A stretch of 64,000 bases of DNA from Paenibacillus kribbensis (GTDB lineage: Bacteria; Bacillota; Bacilli; Paenibacillales; Paenibacillaceae), in assembly GCF_002240415.1 (NCBI RefSeq), contig NZ_CP020028.1, positions 496,001 through 560,000 on the forward strand, read 5' to 3'. Below the pieces are notes generated by a model. It ran no database searches. It worked only from the letters and a program-made list of their open reading frames with translations, and was not told the origin of the DNA. Below, piece by piece: positions 1 through 7,446 of the stretch (position 1 is its first letter; each line of letters starts with the position of its first letter). The translations under genes were made by a program, and so were the position numbers.

Positions 1-2
1 GC

Positions 3-128
3 GATTCTTGTCGAACAAGACTGACCAAAGACCTGCATCAGGCCGCGCGTGAAAGCAGTAATCAGGAGCAAAGTAACAATATGGGCAAAGGTGCCTACAG
101 CGCAATTGATAAACTCCGTGAAAAGTAG
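3..128 (+). CDS. yvyF: YvyF-like flagellar operon protein, C-terminal end only
   Basis: This is the last 41 codons of a gene entering from the left edge, ending in TAG. The visible peptide begins DSCRTRLTKDL and is rich in Lys, Glu and Asn. A cysteine near the start of the fragment followed by a basic stretch suits the tail of the small zinc-ribbon flagellar protein YvyF, which lies directly upstream of flgM in Bacillus. The identification rests mainly on that gene order, because too little protein is visible for a domain call. A terminator hairpin follows about 50 bases downstream and should end this upstream transcript. Confidence 0.55.
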   Translation, partial: DSCRTRLTKDLHQAARESSNQEQSNNMGKGAYSAIDKLREK

Positions 129-158
129 TACAGGGGAATTAAAAACACGTTTAGCTAT

Positions 159-185
159 TCAAAAAGTTTCAAATAGCGCCGATAA
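159..185 (+). promoter_or_regulatory. SigD-type promoter of the flgM operon
   Basis: TCAA (159-162), 15 bases, then GCCGATAA (178-185) matches the SigD pattern TAAA-N15-GCCGATAT at 10 of 12 positions. It lies about 130 bases before flgM, which is SigD-dependent in Bacillus. The -10 element is also the 5' arm of a terminator hairpin. Confidence 0.7.
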
Positions 186-211
186 TCTTTATAGAGCTTA
201 TCGGTTTTTTT
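179..211 (+). terminator. Rho-independent terminator after yvyF, overlapping the SigD -10
   Basis: CCGATAA (179-185) pairs with TTATCGG (198-204) and is followed by seven T. TCT/AGA pairs extend the stem inward. A transcript coming from upstream would fold this hairpin and stop. A transcript starting about seven bases past the SigD -10 would carry only the 3' arm and should escape. Confidence 0.75.
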
Positions 212-313
212 ATTTTTAGCAAACATGCACAAAATAAAGAATACGAATTATGTTCGACGCTATGTCGTCTGATACATTCTGACCATATCAAATAACTAAG
301 GAAGGTGGAAGTT

Positions 314-589
314 ATGAAAATTAACGAGACCAACCGCATCGGAGCGATTAATCCATACCAGCGAAATATGGAAACAGGACGCCAGGAGGAGCAAAAGAAA
401 TCCCGTCGCAAGGATGAGGTCTCCATTTCCCCGGAAGCAATGGAAATGTTGAACCGCAGCAGCGATACAGATCGAGTTAAAAAGATTCAGGATCTTAAGC
501 AGCAAGTGGCTTCTGGAACATATCGTGTGGATGCAGACAAAATTGCAGAGAAGCTGTTGCCTTACTTCAAGCAGTCTTCCGAAAGTTAG
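314..589 (+). CDS. flgM: Anti-sigma-D factor FlgM
   Basis: This 91-residue protein has the usual FlgM form: an N-terminal MKINETNRIGAINPYQ segment, a charged flexible middle, and a C-terminal helical region from about residue 35 with VSISPEAMEML. FlgM binds sigma-D (sigma-28) and holds late flagellar transcription off until the hook-basal body is complete and FlgM is exported. I chose the ATG at 314 because AAGGAAGG lies a normal distance upstream; an in-frame GTG at 305 falls inside that site. It is first in an operon with flgN, flgK and flgL behind a SigD-type promoter, giving the expected feedback in which SigD makes its own inhibitor. Confidence 0.9.
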   Translation: MKINETNRIGAINPYQRNMETGRQEEQKKSRRKDEVSISPEAMEMLNRSSDTDRVKKIQDLKQQVASGTYRVDADKIAEKLLPYFKQSSES

Positions 590-601
590 GTGAAGTAAAA
601 T

Positions 602-1099
602 ATGCCTTTAGAGCGCCTGATTGATGTGCTGGAGCAGCTGAGAGAGGCTCATGAGCAGTTGATTGCACTAGGAACTCAAAAGAAAGAAGCACTGATATCT
701 AATAAGGTAGATCAGCTCATTTTAGTCATGAATCAGGAATCGAAGCTTTCCAAACTTATTGATCAACTTGAAGAGCAACGTATTTCCTCTGCATATGAGT
801 TTTTGCAGGAACGCGGAATTAAATCTAAGTTGAACTTAACCATTACAGAGTTGTCTCGTCTTGTTTTTGACCCTCAAGACAAGCAGAGGTTGCTGAGCAT
901 TCAAACACGGCTTTCTGAGACGTTGAACAAACTTAAGCAGCTTAATGAGTTGAACCGTCAGCTTATAGAGCAGGCACTCTCATACATTGATTTTTCTGTA
1001 GAAACGATGTCTTATTACGAGGAATCCGAAACAACGTATCATCGACCAGATGAAAAAAATTCTACTATTCGCTCAGGGTTATTCGACACTCGAGCCTAA
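602..1099 (+). CDS. flgN: Flagellar chaperone FlgN
   Basis: This 165-residue, almost wholly helical protein has long heptad-like Leu/Glu/Gln stretches and an LEQLREAHEQL opening typical of the FlgN family. FlgN is a cytoplasmic export chaperone for the hook-filament junction proteins FlgK and FlgL, which are the next two genes. AGGTGA precedes the ATG. It begins 12 bases after the flgM stop and ends 15 bases before flgK, so it is clearly within the flgM-flgL operon. The family is poorly conserved in sequence, so the call leans on length, helix content and position. Confidence 0.85.
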   Translation: MPLERLIDVLEQLREAHEQLIALGTQKKEALISNKVDQLILVMNQESKLSKLIDQLEEQRISSAYEFLQERGIKSKLNLTITELSRLVFDPQDKQRLLSIQTRLSETLNKLKQLNELNRQLIEQALSYIDFSVETMSYYEESETTYHRPDEKNSTIRSGLFDTRA

Positions 1100-1114
1100 T
1101 TGCAGGAGGAAAAT

Positions 1115-2695
1115 ATGACCTCGACATTTCATGCTATAGAAACTGCGAAAAGAAGCTTAAATACACAAACCGCAGCACTAAATACAACCGGACACAATAT
1201 CTCAAATGCCAACACAGCTGGTTACTCCAGACAAGTGGTCAGTATGAAGGCAACCGATTCTATGGAAGCCTATGGTTTGAATCGTTCCGTTGTAAGAGGA
1301 CAATTGGGAACAGGTGTCGAGTTCAGCGCGATTGAGCGGGTACGTCAGACATTTCTGGATGACCAGTATCGCAATGAAAACTCCTCTTTAGGTGGATGGG
1401 ATATCCGCTACGATACTTTGAATAAGCTCGAAACAATTATGAACGAGCCCTCTGACACAGGAATGCGCAAGGTCATGGATAATTTCTGGAATGCTTGGTC
1501 GGATTTAAGTCAAGATCCCCAAGATGTAACTAACCGTAAAATCGTAAAAGAAACGACGCTGGCATTGACGGATGCATTGAATCAGACAAGCAAACAGCTT
1601 GATGCGTTAGATTCTGATTTAACCAATAATATTACCTTGAAAACAACAGAAATGAATGCTCTTCTCCAAACTGTAGCAGATTTAAACGGAAACATCACCA
1701 AGTTGGAGTCATTGGGAGATAATCCAAATGACTTGAGAGATCAGCGGGATTACGCGATCGATAAGTTGTCTAAACTGGCTAATGTACAGGTTACTCAACT
1801 GGATGATGGGTATCAAGTAACAGTAGCTGGGCAAGTAGCTGTAGCTGGTACTGTGGTTACACCATTAACCGCAGACGGTCTTCAGGCTGCTTTTACAGGT
1901 GGCACCTTGACTGGCGGCGAAGTTTACGGAATGGTATTATCGCGTGACAGATATGTTGCGGATTACAAAAACCAGATGAACCAATTGGCTAACACACTGG
2001 CTAATGGGAATATTGAAGTTACTCTTCCTAAAGGAACTGTGCTTCCTGAAGGAACAGTATTGAATACAGGACCGAATAATTCAGCGGTTACTTATTCTAA
2101 TGCTAATAATAACCGGACTTTAACGAGCGATTTGAAAGTTACTGTCCAAGGTATCAATGGTCTTCACCAGTTGGGTTATACAATTAGTGGGACAACTCCT
2201 ACCAAAGGGGACGCTTTTTTTACCTCTAAAGACGGAGCTGCGATTACAGCAGGTAATATTACGCTAAATCCCGACATACAAAGTGACCCTAATAAAATTG
2301 CAACTTCTCTGCGGGTAGAGGGTACGGGAACGACAGATGAGAAGGTGATACTCGGGAACAACGCTTTAGCTATGGCTATGGCTAACTTGAAAAATGTAAA
2401 ATTTGATTTCGGGGCAGCTTTATCTAGTCCAACGTCAGTGGATGACTACTTTAGCTCTATTGCCGGACAGCTTGGGGTTCAGACTCAGGAGGCAGAACGT
2501 CAATCGAAGAACGCACAACTACTGACAGAGCAAGTAGATTTGAGCAGACAGTCTGTCAGCGGAGTATCTTTGGATGAGGAGATGTCCAATCTGATTAAGT
2601 TCCAACATGCTTATAGTGCGGCTTCACGTTTTATGACGACATTTGATCAATTGCTGGACAAGCTGATTAATAGCACAGGCCGTGTAGGACTCTAA
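1115..2695 (+). CDS. flgK: Flagellar hook-associated protein FlgK (HAP1)
   Basis: FlgK forms the first ring of the junction between hook and filament. The 526-residue product carries the N-terminal rod/hook signature (TTGHNISNANTAGYSRQ, near residue 25), a variable middle, and a C-terminal SLDEEMSNLIKFQHAY helix that forms the conserved coiled coil with the N terminus. Both ends are needed for assembly and export. The start at 1115 sits behind GCAGGAGG; an in-frame TTG at 1100 falls upstream of that site and is unlikely. It lies between flgN (its chaperone) and flgL (its assembly partner). Confidence 0.95.
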   Translation: MTSTFHAIETAKRSLNTQTAALNTTGHNISNANTAGYSRQVVSMKATDSMEAYGLNRSVVRGQLGTGVEFSAIERVRQTFLDDQYRNENSSLGGWDIRYDTLNKLETIMNEPSDTGMRKVMDNFWNAWSDLSQDPQDVTNRKIVKETTLALTDALNQTSKQLDALDSDLTNNITLKTTEMNALLQTVADLNGNITKLESLGDNPNDLRDQRDYAIDKLSKLANVQVTQLDDGYQVTVAGQVAVAGTVVTPLTADGLQAAFTGGTLTGGEVYGMVLSRDRYVADYKNQMNQLANTLANGNIEVTLPKGTVLPEGTVLNTGPNNSAVTYSNANNNRTLTSDLKVTVQGINGLHQLGYTISGTTPTKGDAFFTSKDGAAITAGNITLNPDIQSDPNKIATSLRVEGTGTTDEKVILGNNALAMAMANLKNVKFDFGAALSSPTSVDDYFSSIAGQLGVQTQEAERQSKNAQLLTEQVDLSRQSVSGVSLDEEMSNLIKFQHAYSAASRFMTTFDQLLDKLINSTGRVGL

Positions 2696-2718
2696 TTAAA
2701 ATTAGTAGGAGGTAGCGT

Positions 2719-3627
2719 ATGGCGATTCGAGTAACCTCGGGGATGATGAGCATGCAAACGCTCAGTAACCTGAATCGTAACTATAGCAATATGAATAAAA
2801 TGGAGAATCAGATTACAACCGGACGTAAGCTCAATAAACCTTCAGATGATCCTGTGGGTGTAACTTATGCTCTTCGTTACAGATCTGAGCTGGCCTCCAA
2901 TGAGCAGTATTCCAGCAATGCAGATGCAGCCGTAAGCTGGTTGGATTTTACGGATTCCACTATGCAGCAGGCTGGAGATGTGATGAAACGACTAAAAGAG
3001 CTAACAGTTCAAGCCTCAACTGGTACTGTTCCTCAATCCGGATTGGATGCGATTAAGTTAGAGGTGGATCAGCTCAAAGAGCAAATGACCAATATTGGGA
3101 ATAGCCAGATTCGTGGTAAATATATTTTTAATGGTCAAAAGTATGACCAGGCGCCATACGAGCTTGCTGGTACAATTACTAGCTATGACCAAATTGATAC
3201 AGATCAAGGTGCTGTAAATTTTGCAATTGGAGATCAATCCACATTTCAGGTGAATACTTCTGGAAGTGAGTTTTTCGGAGCGTCAACGGATGCAGATAAC
3301 GTTTTTAAAATTATGGATAATTTGAGTGCAGCTTTAGCAAGTGGAAACCAAACGACAGTAGCGAATCAACTCACAGATATTGAATCGCGTTATACCAAAA
3401 TGCAGTCCAGCCTATCCGAAGTTGGGGCGCGCACGAATCGTGTGGAGCTTGTGCAAGCGCGTCTGGGTGATCGTAATTTGAATTTAACAAATTTGCAGTC
3501 TAAGACTGAGGATGCGGATATTGCAAGCTTGATGATTCAGGCGACCTCTGCCCAGACCATATATGAAGCTGCTTTGAAATCATCGGCTCAGATCATGCAG
3601 CCATCTCTTATGGATTTTATGAGATGA
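2719..3627 (+). CDS. flgL: Flagellar hook-associated protein FlgL (HAP3)
   Basis: The 302-residue product has the flagellin-like N-terminal helix (MSMQTLSNLNRNYSNM, QITTGRKLNKPSDDP) and a C-terminal helix ending QIMQPSLMDFMR. FlgL is the second hook-filament junction protein and seats the first flagellin subunits. AGGAGG precedes the ATG. A strong terminator lies 24 bases after the stop, so the flgM-flgL transcript appears to end here rather than run fully into fliW-csrA. The Bacillus gene yviE, found between flgL and fliW in B. subtilis, is absent. Confidence 0.94.
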   Translation: MAIRVTSGMMSMQTLSNLNRNYSNMNKMENQITTGRKLNKPSDDPVGVTYALRYRSELASNEQYSSNADAAVSWLDFTDSTMQQAGDVMKRLKELTVQASTGTVPQSGLDAIKLEVDQLKEQMTNIGNSQIRGKYIFNGQKYDQAPYELAGTITSYDQIDTDQGAVNFAIGDQSTFQVNTSGSEFFGASTDADNVFKIMDNLSAALASGNQTTVANQLTDIESRYTKMQSSLSEVGARTNRVELVQARLGDRNLNLTNLQSKTEDADIASLMIQATSAQTIYEAALKSSAQIMQPSLMDFMR

Positions 3628-3650
3628 CATTTTGCTTTCTTTGACATTTT

Positions 3651-3681
3651 GAAGCTATGGACGAAGGTCCGTAGCTTTTTT
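3651..3681 (+). terminator. Terminator after flgL
   Basis: AAGCTATGGAC pairs with GTCCGTAGCTT (one T-G pair) around a short loop, followed by six T. It splits flgL from fliW-csrA; fliW has its own AGGAGG site just beyond. Confidence 0.85.
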
Positions 3682-3705
3682 GTTACTATCTTAGGAGGAT
3701 GAGGT

Positions 3706-4155
3706 ATGAACCAAAAACATGAAGTAGATGAAAAGGGACAATATAAAACAGAGTCCATTTTTATTTTCCCTAAAGGATTACCCGGTTTCGAGTATTTACG
3801 TGAATTTAAGCTACAGGAACATAACGAGTTGTTTAGTATTTTTAGTGCTGTAGAAGAGGCAGGGGTCTCCTTTATAACAATCAACCCTTTTGACTTTGTA
3901 CATGATTACGAGTTTGAGTTGTCTAATGATGCTCTTGCAGATATTGATGTAACAGAGCGAAAGCAGGTCGCAGTACGTTGTATTGTAACCTGGCACAGTA
4001 ATAGAGAAAAAATAACGGTCAACTTAATTGCCCCTATCATTTTTAATACGGAAAATTTAAAAGGTAAGCAGATCGTTCTGCAAAGCACGGAATATACAAC
4101 CAAGCATGCATTATGGCCAGATTTAAAATTGGCAGAGCAAGGCGGTGAGGCCTGA
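3706..4155 (+). CDS. fliW: Flagellar assembly factor FliW
   Basis: The 149-residue protein has FliW family features: an early FPKGLPGFEYLREF segment, a central ITINPFDFVHDYEFEL and a late IVLQSTEYTTKHAL. FliW binds either flagellin or CsrA. When flagellin is exported, free FliW sequesters CsrA and relieves repression of hag translation. Its stop overlaps the csrA start by one base (TGATG), so the two antagonists are translationally coupled. A clear AGGAGG site precedes the ATG. The gene lies about 2 kb upstream of hag, whose leader carries candidate CsrA sites. Confidence 0.93.
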   Translation: MNQKHEVDEKGQYKTESIFIFPKGLPGFEYLREFKLQEHNELFSIFSAVEEAGVSFITINPFDFVHDYEFELSNDALADIDVTERKQVAVRCIVTWHSNREKITVNLIAPIIFNTENLKGKQIVLQSTEYTTKHALWPDLKLAEQGGEA

Positions 4156-4397
4156 TGCTGGTGTTGTCCCGCAAGAAAGGCGAGTCTGTCGTAATTCAGA
4201 ATAATATTGTTTTAACGGTGCTTTCTGTTGAAGGAGATAACGTTAAAATTGGAATATCTGCCCCTAAAGATATAGATATTTATCGTAAAGAGATTTTCGA
4301 CGCAATCCAGGATAATAATCAAAGCGCAGCAATGGATCTTAAAACGCTCCAAACTGCAATATTGGAAATGGGAAGAGAGAGTGGCAGCATCGAGTAG
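4155..4397 (+). CDS. csrA: Carbon storage regulator CsrA, RNA-binding translational repressor
   Basis: This 80-residue product has the full CsrA core: MLVLSRKKGESVVI at the start and KIGISAPKDIDIYRKEI around residue 40-50, including the conserved Arg of the RNA-binding edge. CsrA dimers bind GGA in hairpin loops and block ribosomes. In Bacillus the main target is hag mRNA and the antagonist is FliW, both present here. The C-terminal extension beyond the core is the part that contacts FliW in Bacillus. It overlaps fliW by one base and is closed by a bidirectional terminator. Confidence 0.96.
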   Translation: MLVLSRKKGESVVIQNNIVLTVLSVEGDNVKIGISAPKDIDIYRKEIFDAIQDNNQSAAMDLKTLQTAILEMGRESGSIE

Positions 4398-4416
4398 CTC
4401 TCTGTTAGATTTGAAC

Positions 4417-4450
4417 AAAAAAAGCTGGCCCTCGATTGGGTCAGCTTTTT
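4417..4450. terminator. Bidirectional terminator between csrA and the convergent secreted-protein gene
   Basis: AAAAAGCTGGCCC pairs with GGGTCAGCTTTTT (one G-T pair). A runs on one side and T runs on the other let it end transcripts from either direction; it serves csrA on + and the 4464-5864 gene on -. Confidence 0.85.
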
Positions 4451-4463
4451 CGTTCCGTTTATA

Positions 4464-5864
4464 CTATCTTATTTGGTAAGCGAAATGATAGAGACTGTTG
4501 ATATCGGAGTTTAGCAATTTACCGCCACTGTAAAAGTCGATTGGGATAATATCAAAATAATGTGTACTGACACTGTTGTAGAAAGAGTACTTACCTGCAG
4601 CTGAGGTTAAACCATTTACAGGTATCGTAAAGTATCCTTGCTCATTGGTTGTGCCACTTGCCGTGAATACCTTATTATTTATTGTCACAATAATTCTCGT
4701 GGTAACAATAGCATTTGCAACAGGATTACCTTGGGCGTCAAACGCTCTGCCGCTAATGGTGATATTATTTTTTATTCTCCATTTTTGTCCATAGCCATAG
4801 TTGATAAAACCGTATACTCCACCGTCTGTTGTAATGTTGGAAGTTACCACCCGTGCAACATCAGCATTTTGATAACTCACTGTCAAAGTATATGGAGTGG
4901 TAAGATCGAACTTGGATGGTGCAATAACACGGATATAATATTCACCTGCGGATAACTTTATTTGTGCAGTTGTGTTCTGGTTGAGATATCCGAGACTGGT
5001 CAAATTAGCGTCATATAAGTCCAGTCGGTATTCGCCGTAAGCTGACGTATTGTTGAGGTTGAGACGTACGGTAGTATCAGAAGACACCTTGATTTTGCTC
5101 CAATCCTCATCGAGGATATTGTCAATCGTTTGGCTGCTGCTAAAGGTAGCTGATCCGCGGTTTTTAGCAAACCAAGGATTGTCATCTGGTTCACTGCTGT
5201 CATAGCTGTCAGATTGAATAGTATGAACGGTAAATGGCTGGGTGACATCAAATCCCTTATATGATTGGACAAGTATGAAATAATAGCCAGTCCCTGCTAC
5301 ATAGCTGACCTGTTCATATTGCCCTGCTCCCTTTGTAGAATATGAAACTTTGTTTAGCGTTCCTGTGCTTTCATCAAGCTTGTATAGATGAAGATCGTAA
5401 TCTTTGGTTGTGGATGCCCCTGGATTCAGAAATACAGTCAGTTTATTGGGAATTTCAACACGTGTGAAAAACCAGCGGCTTTCACCCTCTGCAGTAATAT
5501 AACCTTGTTCGGAATTACCTGATTTAATAAAGATTGCCCCATCGGGTGTAGTATTATAAACATCATATGTGACTGCAGAGACGGAAAATTTATTGTTAGA
5601 CGAAGTATCAGGTAATGTATTTAACTTTGGATATTTTAAAATTTCCTCCTTGGAGATTGAAAGCGAATTGGATTGGGTTGGTGTTGTATGTAGATCGCTT
5701 AAAAGTGTGCTTGAGCCTTTCTTATACATGGAATTCAGAAATTGTACTGGCAGCTGAACAGGTTTGGCTTGAGAAGAACCCGCAAGTGCCGGATTAAAAG
5801 AAGATGAGAACCATCCGACTGCAAGGATCAAAACGGATAGCAAACTAATCGTTTTCCGAAACAT
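4464..5864 (-). CDS. Secreted protein of unknown function with PPC-like and Ig-like domains
   Basis: This 466-residue protein has a signal peptide (MFRKTISLLSVLILAVG, likely cleavage after NPALA). Two beta-rich segments around residues 105-215 and 220-335 contain WFFTRVEIPNKLTVFLNPG and GEYYIRVIAPSKFDLTTPY, resembling bacterial pre-peptidase C-terminal (PPC) domains. A last section from about 360 has an AFDAQGNPVANAIV turn like carboxypeptidase-regulatory/Ig-like folds. No protease or sugar-cleaving motif is visible, so no enzyme activity is proposed. AAGGAG precedes its ATG. It lies opposite to the flagellar genes and separates csrA from hag, which are adjacent in B. subtilis. Confidence 0.65.
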   Translation of the reverse strand: MFRKTISLLSVLILAVGWFSSSFNPALAGSSQAKPVQLPVQFLNSMYKKGSSTLLSDLHTTPTQSNSLSISKEEILKYPKLNTLPDTSSNNKFSVSAVTYDVYNTTPDGAIFIKSGNSEQGYITAEGESRWFFTRVEIPNKLTVFLNPGASTTKDYDLHLYKLDESTGTLNKVSYSTKGAGQYEQVSYVAGTGYYFILVQSYKGFDVTQPFTVHTIQSDSYDSSEPDDNPWFAKNRGSATFSSSQTIDNILDEDWSKIKVSSDTTVRLNLNNTSAYGEYRLDLYDANLTSLGYLNQNTTAQIKLSAGEYYIRVIAPSKFDLTTPYTLTVSYQNADVARVVTSNITTDGGVYGFINYGYGQKWRIKNNITISGRAFDAQGNPVANAIVTTRIIVTINNKVFTASGTTNEQGYFTIPVNGLTSAAGKYSFYNSVSTHYFDIIPIDFYSGGKLLNSDINSLYHFAYQIR

Positions 5865-6014
5865 AATTGAAACACTCCTTATATTAGTATATTTTTTACC
5901 ACAAGCTTAATATAAGCTAGAGTTCAAAAAATATCAATTATTGGTTAAAATAAAAATTTTTGAGTCGAAGTACTGTTTTCCAAAATAGATTTTTTTGAAA
6001 ATTTTAAAATGCTA

Positions 6015-6042
6015 TAAACAATACAGCAGCAGGTGTCGATAT
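6015..6042 (+). promoter_or_regulatory. SigD promoter of hag
   Basis: TAAA (6015-6018), 16 bases, then GTCGATAT (6035-6042) matches the SigD consensus at 11 of 12 positions. The predicted start leaves a leader of about 90 bases before hag, long enough for CsrA control. Confidence 0.82.
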
Positions 6043-6094
6043 ATAATTTAGAGCGGTAATTCTTCAGGGCGGCCGACCTGCGAAGACGCTTATA

Positions 6095-6130
6095 CCACAA
6101 GGACGTGGGAATTAAACCATTTCAGGGAGG
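6095..6130 (+). promoter_or_regulatory. Two candidate CsrA-binding sites in the hag leader
   Basis: Site 1 is a hairpin CCAC-AAGGAC-GTGG (6095-6108), showing GGA in a six-base loop as CsrA prefers. Site 2 is the GGA inside the ribosome-binding site CAGGGAGG (6123-6130). Paired sites, one over the Shine-Dalgarno, are the known layout for CsrA repression of Bacillus hag. Binding itself is inferred. Confidence 0.72.
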
Positions 6131-6139
6131 AAATTTCAA

Positions 6140-6907
6140 ATGATTATTAACCACAATATTCCTGCATTGAACACTCATCGTAACATGGGTATGAATAATG
6201 CTGCAGCAAGTAAAAACATGGAGAAGCTGTCTTCCGGTCTGCGTATCAACCGTGCTGCTGATGACGCTGCTGGTCTCTCCATCTCCGAAAAAATGCGCGG
6301 ACAAATCCGTGGTCTGGAACAAGCTCAACGTAACGTTCAAGACGGTATTTCTTTTGCGCAAACTGCTGAGGGTGCAATGAACGAAGTATCCTCCATGCTT
6401 TCCCGTATGAAAGAACTGAACGTTCAAAAGCTGAACGGAACATATTCTTCCAGCGATAAGAGCAACATTAACATGGAGCTTAACGCACTGGGATCGCAAA
6501 TCGACAGCATTATGAAAAACACAACATTCAACGGAATCAAAATCACTTCTAACGTAAAAGTACAAGCTGACGATAAAGCCTTTACGATTACAGTTAGTGG
6601 TGTTGCTACAGGAGGATTCACTGGTTTGAAATCCTCTTCCACGTTGACAAACGTAAGTGATGCTATTGAAAAAGTTGCTACACAACGTGCTAAACTGGGT
6701 GCTGTTCAAAACCGTTTGGAATATACTTCCAACAACTTGGGTACTACAGTTGAGAACCTGACAGCTTCCGAATCTCGTATTCGTGATACTGACATGGCAA
6801 AAGAAATGGTTACTTTGTCCAAAAACAACATCTTGCTGCAAGCATCCCAATCCATGCTGGCACAAGCAAACTCTGCGCCACAAGGCGTACTGTCCCTGCT
6901 TCGTTAA
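6140..6907 (+). CDS. hag: Flagellin
   Basis: Hag polymerises into the flagellar filament. The 255-residue product has the conserved N-terminal D0/D1 helices (MIINHNIPALNTHRN, KLSSGLRINRAADDAAGL) and the C-terminal helices ending QANSAPQGVLSLLR. The central variable part, about residues 130-185, is short, so the filament surface is small. A strong CAGGGAGG site precedes the ATG. Codon use is dominated by favoured codons, as expected for a highly expressed protein. It has its own SigD promoter and terminator, so it is monocistronic. The Maf/Pse island 3 kb downstream suggests Ser/Thr residues here may be glycosylated. Confidence 0.96.
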   Translation: MIINHNIPALNTHRNMGMNNAAASKNMEKLSSGLRINRAADDAAGLSISEKMRGQIRGLEQAQRNVQDGISFAQTAEGAMNEVSSMLSRMKELNVQKLNGTYSSSDKSNINMELNALGSQIDSIMKNTTFNGIKITSNVKVQADDKAFTITVSGVATGGFTGLKSSSTLTNVSDAIEKVATQRAKLGAVQNRLEYTSNNLGTTVENLTASESRIRDTDMAKEMVTLSKNNILLQASQSMLAQANSAPQGVLSLLR

Positions 6908-6933
6908 GATTTTGGGAAGTAAGCGAATTATTA

Positions 6934-6963
6934 AAGGCTCTGCATTTTGCAGAGTCTTTTTTG
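6934..6963 (+). terminator. Terminator after hag
   Basis: GGCTCTGCA pairs with TGCAGAGTC around a short T-rich loop and is followed by a long T run. It ends the flagellin mRNA. Confidence 0.87.
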
Positions 6964-6984
6964 TTTTTTTTATATGATTTTTCA

Positions 6985-7011
6985 TAAATAATCTAAATCA
7001 TTAACCGATAT
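6985..7011 (+). promoter_or_regulatory. SigD promoter of flaG-fliD-fliS-fliT
   Basis: TAAA (6985-6988), exactly 15 bases, then ACCGATAT (7004-7011) is an 11 of 12 match to the SigD consensus. It lies 75 bases before flaG, in the gap after the hag terminator. Confidence 0.82.
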
Positions 7012-7086
7012 ATAGAGTAGGACATCCGATATGAATAGAAGAGAAACAGTGTACGGCATACCATTTTATGAGCGAGGGGTTATGTT

Positions 7087-7434
7087 ATGGAACCGTTGAT
7101 ACCAGCCAATGCAGGAGGTATAGCACCGATTCATGTTTCTGCCGGAGCTAAAAAGGAGGAGGCGTCTGTTGATTCAGCCCAATCTGTAATTTCTGCAAAA
7201 GCACAGCAAACACACGAGCAAACCATTCAGCAATTACAGAAGGCAATTGATGCAATTCAAGGTCCGCAAAAAATGTTTGAAATATCTGTACACGAAAAAA
7301 CCCACGCCATTATGATTAAAGTTTTAAACAAGGAAACGGGCGATCTCATCCGTGAGGTTCCGCCAGAAAAAATCTTGGATTTGGCAGCGAGAATGATGGA
7401 AATTACTGGGATTATTGTCGATAAAAAGGTGTAG
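7087..7434 (+). CDS. flaG: Flagellar protein FlaG
   Basis: The 115-residue protein has a low-complexity N terminus and the conserved FlaG C-terminal half, with SVHEKTHAIMIKVLNKETG and IREVPPEKILDLAARMMEITG. FlaG proteins influence filament length and sit just before fliD in many bacteria, as here. GAGGGG precedes the ATG. It is the first gene of a four-gene SigD operon and ends 12 bases before fliD. Confidence 0.88.
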   Translation: MEPLIPANAGGIAPIHVSAGAKKEEASVDSAQSVISAKAQQTHEQTIQQLQKAIDAIQGPQKMFEISVHEKTHAIMIKVLNKETGDLIREVPPEKILDLAARMMEITGIIVDKKV

Positions 7435-7446
7435 GGAGGAATATTT

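Noticed and set aside
6122-6985. 287-residue minus-strand frame across hag
   Set aside because: It mirrors the flagellin gene and even crosses its terminator and ribosome site. Low-complexity Cys/Ser-rich translation.
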